From Rikenella microfusus (GTDB lineage: Bacteria > Bacteroidota > Bacteroidia > Bacteroidales > SZUA-534): a stretch of DNA of 5,059 nucleotides. Below the pieces are notes generated by a model. The model made no database searches, was not told the DNA's origin, and saw only the letters and a list, made by a program, of their open reading frames with translations. A program made the position numbers and the translations under genes. Shown here piece after piece: positions 1-5,059 of this stretch (position 1 is the first letter of the stretch; each line of letters opens with the position of its first letter). Where the stretch lies: assembly GCA_020719105.1 (NCBI GenBank), contig DYQV01000217.1, positions 1 through 5,059 on the forward strand, given 5' to 3'.

Positions 1-2154
1 AACCCAATTCTCCTCATAATCCCTCCCCTCACCCAACTCAACACGCCATACCCAGCTACTGCTGTACTTAAAGGATTTTTACAGGAAAATGGCCGAACCG
101 TTTTTCAGGCCGATTTGGGAATTGAGCTAATCGACGCTATTTTTTCAACCCTTGGCTTGGAAAATATTTTCAACTTGTGCTCAGCTTTGAAATTGGATGG
201 TATTGACCAAAAGACAGTGGCTATGAAGCCGTTTTATATTCATACCATTGAACCGGTTAAGGAATTTATGAGAGGGGGAAATCCGGCACTTGCTTATAAA
301 ATTTGCGGCAGAAATTATCTGCCCGAAGGTCCCCGGTTTAGAAATGTGGTGGATTTGGAAATCAGTTTTGGAACTATGGGACTTACCGATAAAGCAAAAT
401 ACTTAGCCACACTTTACATTGAAGATATTGCCGATTTAATCCGCAAATACATTCATCCGGGATTTGATTTGATTCGCTACCAACAGCATCTGGCGCAAAC
501 TGCTCCTGATTTTGACCCTCTATATAATATACTTAACCAACCAACTGTTGATTTGATTGACAAAACGCTCCTCGGACTTCTTAATAAACAATTACAAGAA
601 AAAAATCCTAAAATTGTTGGCTTTACCGTTCCATTTCCCGGAAATGTTTATGGGGCTTTGATTTGTGCTAAATACATCAAAACAAATTATCCGGAAATAA
701 AAATAGTTTTAGGTGGAGGGTATATTACCACGGAACTGCGTGAATTAAACGATCCACGCTTATTTGAATTTGCCGATTACCTGATTTTCGACGACGGTGA
801 AATGCCCTTTTTGCAACTATTGGACTATTTTGATGGAAAAATTGGGGGAGATGAATTGGTAAACACCATGGCATTAAAGAACCGGCAAGTCTTTTTGTTT
901 CATAATCCTGCAATTTCACCTATTCCCTTTGCGGAATCTGGAACACCTGATTTTACAGGGTTGCCCTTGCATCTCTACTTTTCGCTAGTTGAGAATGTAA
1001 ACCCCATGCACAAACTTTGGACTGACGGTTTTTGGAACAAAATGACACTGGCGCACGGCTGTTATTGGGCTAAATGTGCTTTCTGCGATACTTCGCTCGA
1101 TTATATCCAACGGTTTGATTCTACCCCAGCTTCAGCTATTGTTACTAAAATGAAAACCATAATTAAACAAACAGGTCAAACAGGTTTTCATTTTACCGAC
1201 GAAGCCGCTCCCCCTGCTTTGTTAAAAAATCTGGCCATCGAAATATTGAAAGAAGGGTTACAGGTTACCTGGTGGGGAAACATCCGTTTCGAAAACGCTT
1301 TTACCTCCGATTTATGCCGGTTATTGGCAACATCGGGGTGTATTGCGGTAACAGGTGGAATTGAAACAGCGTCGGACCGGTTGCTTCAATTGATGAATAA
1401 AGGGGTGACATTAGAACAGGCAGCGCAGGTAACCAGCCATTTTTCAAAAGCCGGGATAATGGTTCATGCTTACCTCATGTTCGGTTTTCCAAGCCAAACA
1501 CAGCAGGAAACCATTGATTCGCTCGAAGTGGTGCGGCAGTTTTTTGAAAAAGGATTGATCCAATCGGCTTTTTGGCATCGTTTTGCACTCACCTGTCACA
1601 GTCCAGTTAGCAAAAATCCCGACAAATTCGGAATCACAATAAATAGAAACCCAAAAGGTTCTTTTGCCAATAATGAATTAGCTTTTCATGATCCAATAGC
1701 GCAAAACCAGCCCGATTATAGTTATGGATTATCGAAAGCCACCTTCAATTTTATGCACAAAATAGGTTTTGAAACGCCTGTTCAAAAATGGTTCGATTTT
1801 AAAGTTCCTGTGCCCAATGTTCCACCAAAACTGGTGGGTCAATATTTGAAAAACAGAAACCATCCAAACATGGAAAGCAAGCAGATGATTTGGATTGGTG
1901 GAGAGCTTATGATGATTGCAAATGGTGAATCAGCAAAAATGTTTTTCAACAATCCAAAAACATCCAAATCAATTGATTTGCCGATTAATGAAGCCAATTG
2001 GTTTCATGAATTTATTGAGAAAACAAGCTTTAAAAATGATGTGAAAATTACTTTTGGGGAAATGGATCAAGATTTTATTACCCAATTTGACCATGAATTG
2101 ACTTCCACACCATGGTTCCCTATTATCAGGGAATGCGGATTGTTATTGGTTTAA
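1..2154 (+). CDS. B12-binding-domain radical SAM protein, 5' partial, substrate unknown
   Basis: Seen: the frame is open from base 1 to the TAA at 2152-2154 (717 codons). The first in-frame start-like codon, TTG at 115, lies inside a conserved domain, so the real start is left of the window. Numbering residues from base 1, residues 2-40 (ILLIIPPLTQ, then PYP at 16-18) and about 201-282 (KIVGFTVPFPG, KIVLGGGY) match the two halves of a cobalamin-binding Rossmann fold. Residues 41-200 are a largely helical-looking insertion. The radical SAM core follows: Cys354, Cys359 and Cys362 as CX4CX2C for the [4Fe-4S] cluster, FTDEAAPP at 398-405, GGIE at 452-455 (probable SAM contact) and YLMFGFPSQT at 491-500. 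Residues 540-717 form an accessory C-terminal domain I do not recognise. Known: relatives use SAM, often with cobalamin, for methylations or rearrangements in the cytoplasm. Inference: the substrate cannot be told from sequence. No DxHxxG motif is visible, suggesting that cobalamin, if bound, is not His-ligated. The class is well supported; the exact reaction is not. Confidence 0.9.
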   Translation, partial: NPILLIIPPLTQLNTPYPATAVLKGFLQENGRTVFQADLGIELIDAIFSTLGLENIFNLCSALKLDGIDQKTVAMKPFYIHTIEPVKEFMRGGNPALAYKICGRNYLPEGPRFRNVVDLEISFGTMGLTDKAKYLATLYIEDIADLIRKYIHPGFDLIRYQQHLAQTAPDFDPLYNILNQPTVDLIDKTLLGLLNKQLQEKNPKIVGFTVPFPGNVYGALICAKYIKTNYPEIKIVLGGGYITTELRELNDPRLFEFADYLIFDDGEMPFLQLLDYFDGKIGGDELVNTMALKNRQVFLFHNPAISPIPFAESGTPDFTGLPLHLYFSLVENVNPMHKLWTDGFWNKMTLAHGCYWAKCAFCDTSLDYIQRFDSTPASAIVTKMKTIIKQTGQTGFHFTDEAAPPALLKNLAIEILKEGLQVTWWGNIRFENAFTSDLCRLLATSGCIAVTGGIETASDRLLQLMNKGVTLEQAAQVTSHFSKAGIMVHAYLMFGFPSQTQQETIDSLEVVRQFFEKGLIQSAFWHRFALTCHSPVSKNPDKFGITINRNPKGSFANNELAFHDPIAQNQPDYSYGLSKATFNFMHKIGFETPVQKWFDFKVPVPNVPPKLVGQYLKNRNHPNMESKQMIWIGGELMMIANGESAKMFFNNPKTSKSIDLPINEANWFHEFIEKTSFKNDVKITFGEMDQDFITQFDHELTSTPWFPIIRECGLLLV

Positions 2155-2164
2155 CTCACCACAC

Positions 2165-3838
2165 TTATTCTTGCTGAACCATGAACTTTGCAAAATCGTG
2201 TTTACCGTCATAATCTACATCCAAAAAGTAGATGCCAGTTGTTAGGGACGACAAATCAAGACTTATCATGGACTTTGCCTCCTTTTTTTCAAAGGAAGTT
2301 GAATACACTTGTTTCCCGTCAGCCGAATAAACAACTACTTTTACCGGATTTGAAATTTCTTGATTTAATTCCACATAAAGAATATCAGTTACCGGGTTGG
2401 GGAAAAAAACCAATTGGTTTTGCTGTTTGCTTGAAATACCAACCGTTTTATCCAATTGAATCTCAACGGTGGTTTGTTGAAAATCGGTAACAGCTATTGA
2501 AACTGTTTTTGATTGAAAACCATTTGATTCAAAAGTCAAATTATAAGTTCCAGATTTTAGGTAACGGTAAAAATCGCCGGAAGGTTGGCTCCAAACTTGC
2601 GAGCTATCTTTATCGTGATCTGCAATAACAATTTTTGCAATTAATGCATTTCCAGCGGTATCAGTAATCAAACCATGAATTCCGTACAAAGCCTGTTTCA
2701 AATAATTCAATAGCGAACGGTAATTATTTTCCCACATTTGGGGCAATTTGTTGGCCTCTAATATGTATTCATCACTCAATTCGGCAGTAATTTCACGACC
2801 ATGCAAAAAGTAGGTTACATAGTCCTGCCGGCCTCCGGTTATCCGGTACCAATCATATCCATTAGTAATTCCATTTTGCATAAAGGTCATATAACTTGGG
2901 GCTGTGTTATGCACAGTATCAGCATACTCTCTACAAATTAATTGAAACCAAGCATCATCGGCATGCCGTTTACTAAATGTGTCCCAAGGATAATTGAGCA
3001 CCTCAACGCCGCCATGGAAGTTCATGGAAAGAGAAAAATTGGCGCTTTTCATAAAAGCTATCATCGCCTGTGTCTCGGGCTGCCATTCTTCACCATCGGG
3101 ATGGCTTCCTGCAATTGGATCCGGAAAATTCCGGTTTAAATCCACATTATTGGCATTACTCCGTGTTGCACCATAAACCGTATTGTTACCTCCAGCAAAG
3201 GTGCCATCAGGGTTTGCCAATGGATTGATGTAGATTTCAAGCTTATCTACCAATTCCTTCACATTTGGTTGAGAGTAATTTGAAAGCAGATAGTCAGCCA
3301 ACCGGAGCATTAACACATAACCTGTCAGTTCATCGCCATGCATGGATGAGGAATAAAAAACCTTAGGTTCTGTTTCAAGGTTCTGAACATAATCTGAAAT
3401 CTTTAAGGCAAGCAATAATCTTCCTTCTACCGATTCCCCAATGGTATCTAATCGACACAAATCAGGATAATCAAGGGTATATTGTTTCATCAATGCCAGA
3501 TAGGTTTCGTAATTGGGATAAGAATCCCATCCTGCCATTTGTGTAATTTTAGAGGCCATTTTGAATTCCTCTCTCATTGATGGTATTGGCTCAGGAATAA
3601 ATGGAATATTCAACCCAACTAATATCTGATATTGTTTTGCATTCAGATAAATTATTGCTTTACCGTTCACTTGTTTATCAATTGACCAGGTAGAAATTGA
3701 TGGAATTTGGGATAGGTAAACCGTATCAACACTTACAACAACTTCGCCCCGCTGGGCAAGCATTAATTGCAAAGGTTGCTGCGAAAAAGATAGTGCAGCC
3801 AGAAATAGCAATGAAAAAGTTATAATTGTACGTTGCAT
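2165..3838 (-). CDS. Secreted M14 zinc carboxypeptidase with T9SS type A sorting domain
   Basis: Predicted to remove C-terminal residues from peptides, outside the cell or on its surface. The 557-residue product begins with a signal peptide (residues 1-19, MQRTIITFSLLFLAALSFS, cleavage before Gln20). Residues 20-100 look like a propeptide or N-terminal domain. The M14 catalytic domain spans about 105-385: zinc ligands His167 and Glu170 (HGDE) and His275 (NFHGG), substrate-binding Asn235-Arg236 (DLNRNFP), a GGRQDYVTY segment at 335-343 supplying the probable catalytic-site Tyr, and the general base Glu353 (ITAELSDEY). A transthyretin-like regulatory beta domain covers about 386-463, as in M14B enzymes. 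Residues 476-557 are a T9SS sorting domain (FFPNPVTDILYVEL, then SLTTGIYFLDVDY). I chose the ATG at 3838 because the signal peptide starts there; the TTG eight codons upstream lies inside the promoter -7 element. All catalytic residues are present, so it is probably active. Substrate specificity is not readable. The 3' end converges on the radical SAM gene. Confidence 0.93.
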   Translation of the reverse strand: MQRTIITFSLLFLAALSFSQQPLQLMLAQRGEVVVSVDTVYLSQIPSISTWSIDKQVNGKAIIYLNAKQYQILVGLNIPFIPEPIPSMREEFKMASKITQMAGWDSYPNYETYLALMKQYTLDYPDLCRLDTIGESVEGRLLLALKISDYVQNLETEPKVFYSSSMHGDELTGYVLMLRLADYLLSNYSQPNVKELVDKLEIYINPLANPDGTFAGGNNTVYGATRSNANNVDLNRNFPDPIAGSHPDGEEWQPETQAMIAFMKSANFSLSMNFHGGVEVLNYPWDTFSKRHADDAWFQLICREYADTVHNTAPSYMTFMQNGITNGYDWYRITGGRQDYVTYFLHGREITAELSDEYILEANKLPQMWENNYRSLLNYLKQALYGIHGLITDTAGNALIAKIVIADHDKDSSQVWSQPSGDFYRYLKSGTYNLTFESNGFQSKTVSIAVTDFQQTTVEIQLDKTVGISSKQQNQLVFFPNPVTDILYVELNQEISNPVKVVVYSADGKQVYSTSFEKKEAKSMISLDLSSLTTGIYFLDVDYDGKHDFAKFMVQQE

Positions 3839-3859
3839 AGTAGTAGTTTTTACAAGTGT

Positions 3860-3867
3860 CAAAGATA
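3860..3867 (-). promoter_or_regulatory. Probable -7 promoter element (TAnnTTTG) of the peptidase gene
   Basis: On the minus strand these bases read TATCTTTG, an exact match to the TAnnTTTG -7 consensus of Bacteroidota primary-sigma promoters. It lies 21 nt upstream of the chosen ATG, so transcription would start near 3853-3855 and leave a leader of roughly 15 nt. A convincing -33 TTTG box is not visible at the expected 19-21 bp further upstream, where the sequence is A/T-rich. The leader has no Shine-Dalgarno motif and carries ACT triplets just before the ATG. The placement fits a new transcription start after the upstream terminator. Confidence 0.5.
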
Positions 3868-3890
3868 GAAATTATCAGAATCCTATTTAT

Positions 3891-3918
3891 AAAAAAAACC
3901 GGATGTTAGATCCGGTTT
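3891..3918 (-). terminator. Intrinsic terminator of ychF
   Basis: Bases 3896-3904 (AAACCGGAT) and 3910-3918 (ATCCGGTTT) form a perfect 9-bp inverted repeat around a 5-nt loop. Read on the minus strand, the hairpin runs directly into eight consecutive T residues (3898-3891), three of which pair with the stem's outer A residues. It begins about 21 nt after the ychF stop codon. On the plus strand the hairpin is followed only by TTT and mixed sequence, so it should act in the minus direction. Confidence 0.88.
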
Positions 3919-3939
3919 CATATTTCATTTATAATGAGC

Positions 3940-5043
3940 CTATACATTAAACCTAAAATGCATAATGTCGCCATCCTGTGCCACATATTCTTTCCCTTCA
4001 ATGCCTATTTTACCTACTTCGCGGCAGGCTGCTTCAGAGCCTAAGGTTACATAATCGGAGTATTTGATTACTTCGGCACGAATAAACCCTTTTTCAAAAT
4101 CGGTATGTATAATTCCGGCACATTGCGGGGCTTTCATCCCTTCGCGGAAGGTCCATGCCCGGGTTTCATCGGCTCCGGTTGTAAAATAAGTCTGCAATTT
4201 CAATAACTTGTAGGCCGACTTGATTAATTTAACTACCCCGGCTTCCTCCAAACCCAAATCAGATAAAAACATCTGGCGCTCGTCGTAGCTTTCCAGCTCA
4301 GCAATATCCGACTCAATTCCGGCACCAATAATAAGCACTTCGGCATTTTCGCTTTTCACTGCATCCATTAAAGCCTGGGTGTATATATTTCCTGTTTTTA
4401 CCGATGATTCATCCACATTGCAAACATATAGGATTGGCTTATCAGTAAGCAAAAACAAATCAAACAAATACTCTTTTTTTGTAATCGGGTCAATATCCAC
4501 GGTACGGGCCGATAAGCCTTTTAACAATGCATCGCGGTATTTTACTAATAACTCGTACGTTTTTGCTGCTTTTTTATCGTTTCCTGTTTTGGCAATTTTA
4601 TCAACTTTTGAAATGCGGCTTTCCACCGTTTCTAAGTCCTTTAATTGCAACTCTATATCAATAATCTCTTTATCCCGAACCGGATTTACCGATCCATCAA
4701 CATGAGTTACATTATCGTCATCAAAGCAACGGATTACATGAATAATTGCATCGGTTTCGCGAATGTTAGCCAAAAATTTATTTCCCAAACCCTCTCCTTT
4801 ACTGGCTCCTTTTACCAATCCGGCAATATCCACAATTTCCACGGTGGTTGGAATTACTCTTTTTGGATTATCAATAGCAGCCAATTTATTCAACCGTTCA
4901 TCGGGAACGGTAATAACGCCCACGTTAGGTTCAATGGTACAAAACGGAAAATTTGCCGCCTGCGCCCTGGCATTCGATAAACAATTAAACAAGGTTGATT
5001 TTCCCACATTGGGTAACCCAACTATCCCGCACTGAAGAGCCAT
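3940..5043 (-). CDS. ychF: Redox-sensitive ribosome-associated ATPase YchF (Obg/OLA1 family)
   Basis: A cytoplasmic P-loop NTPase of the TRAFAC Obg family. The family binds ribosomes and prefers ATP to GTP; in E. coli it is linked to oxidative-stress responses and translation initiation. Seen in the 367-residue product: G1 GLPNVGKST at 9-17, switch region NFPFCTIEPN at 31-40, G3 DIAG at 72-75 followed by LVKGASKGEGLGN, a helical region at about 125-180, and NVDE at 209-212 in place of the NKxD G4 motif, which is the family's basis for ATP preference. His114 matches the histidine required for hydrolysis in E. coli YchF. A TGS domain covers about 283-365, ending in the typical HFRFNV. The length is normal for the family (about 363-367). 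The ATG at 5043 gives the conserved MALQCGIVGLPN start and follows an A-rich leader (CTAAAAAA) without a Shine-Dalgarno motif. Its promoter is outside the window. A strong terminator follows, so it is probably not co-transcribed with the peptidase gene. Confidence 0.98.
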   Translation of the reverse strand: MALQCGIVGLPNVGKSTLFNCLSNARAQAANFPFCTIEPNVGVITVPDERLNKLAAIDNPKRVIPTTVEIVDIAGLVKGASKGEGLGNKFLANIRETDAIIHVIRCFDDDNVTHVDGSVNPVRDKEIIDIELQLKDLETVESRISKVDKIAKTGNDKKAAKTYELLVKYRDALLKGLSARTVDIDPITKKEYLFDLFLLTDKPILYVCNVDESSVKTGNIYTQALMDAVKSENAEVLIIGAGIESDIAELESYDERQMFLSDLGLEEAGVVKLIKSAYKLLKLQTYFTTGADETRAWTFREGMKAPQCAGIIHTDFEKGFIRAEVIKYSDYVTLGSEAACREVGKIGIEGKEYVAQDGDIMHFRFNV

Positions 5044-5059
5044 TTTTTTAGAAATTAGA

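Larger units (their letters stand above)
3839..3939. other. Intergenic region between ychF and the peptidase gene
   Basis: This 101-bp A/T-rich spacer contains the ychF terminator hairpin and the -7 element listed separately. I see no small open frame with a credible start, no tRNA-like fold and no other repeat in it. Confidence 0.7.

Noticed and set aside
725..919. A 64-codon open frame on the minus strand inside the radical SAM gene
   Set aside because: It is antisense to the conserved B12-domain segment, has a composition typical of a chance frame, and shows no independent signals.
1168..1186. Short tandem repeat (AAACAGGT / CAAACAGGT) in the radical SAM gene
   Set aside because: It has only two imperfect copies, encodes the ordinary peptide KQTGQTG, and stays in frame; it looks like chance.
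2214..2232. Small inverted repeat (TCTAC ... GTAGA) considered as a terminator for the radical SAM gene
   Set aside because: It has only a 5-bp A/T-rich stem with a 9-nt loop and no following T-tract, and it lies inside the peptidase coding region.
2188..2490. Open frame of 100 codons on the plus strand opposite the peptidase C-terminal region
   Set aside because: It is antisense to the well-supported beta and T9SS sorting domains, with no homology I recognise and no promoter or ribosome binding signal.
2942..3176. Two open frames of 60-65 codons on the plus strand opposite the peptidase catalytic domain
   Set aside because: They overlap each other in different frames and sit opposite conserved M14 motifs (DLNRNFP, NFHGG), so they are shadows.
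4379..5035. Several overlapping open frames of 90-111 codons on the plus strand opposite ychF
   Set aside because: They lie antisense to a strongly conserved YchF coding frame, overlap one another, have no recognisable domains, and are explained by codon bias of the real gene.

Overview
The window looks like chromosomal DNA from a member of the Bacteroidota. Three things point there: a secreted peptidase with a type IX secretion (T9SS) C-terminal sorting domain and a signal peptide ending SFS|Q, a TAnnTTTG-type -7 promoter element, and A-rich leaders without Shine-Dalgarno motifs. The base composition is moderately low in G+C (my impression by eye, not a calculation). I cannot place it below phylum with confidence; a Bacteroidales/Marinilabiliales-like lineage is a guess.

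Layout. Positions 1-2154 (+) hold most of a cobalamin-binding-domain radical SAM protein. Its frame is open to the left edge, so the true start is outside the window. After a gap of only 10 bp, a convergent gene on the minus strand (2165-3838) encodes a secreted M14-family zinc carboxypeptidase with a carboxypeptidase-regulatory-like beta domain and a T9SS type A sorting domain. A 101 bp intergenic region (3839-3939) holds a probable promoter for the peptidase and, next to it, a strong intrinsic terminator for the gene behind it. Positions 3940-5043 (-) encode the conserved Obg-family ATPase YchF, complete in the window, with 16 bp of leader before the right edge. There is no gene-free stretch longer than about 100 bp.

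Functional relations. The three genes do not form an obvious pathway. ychF and the peptidase gene are co-oriented but separated by a terminator and a new promoter, so they are probably separate transcription units. The radical SAM gene is transcribed towards them and probably belongs to a unit extending left of the window. I see no mobile element, CRISPR array, RNA gene or broken gene. The most interesting part is the radical SAM protein: its cluster motif is CX4CX2C rather than CX3CX2C, and its cobalamin-binding fold seems to be split by an insertion of about 160 residues.
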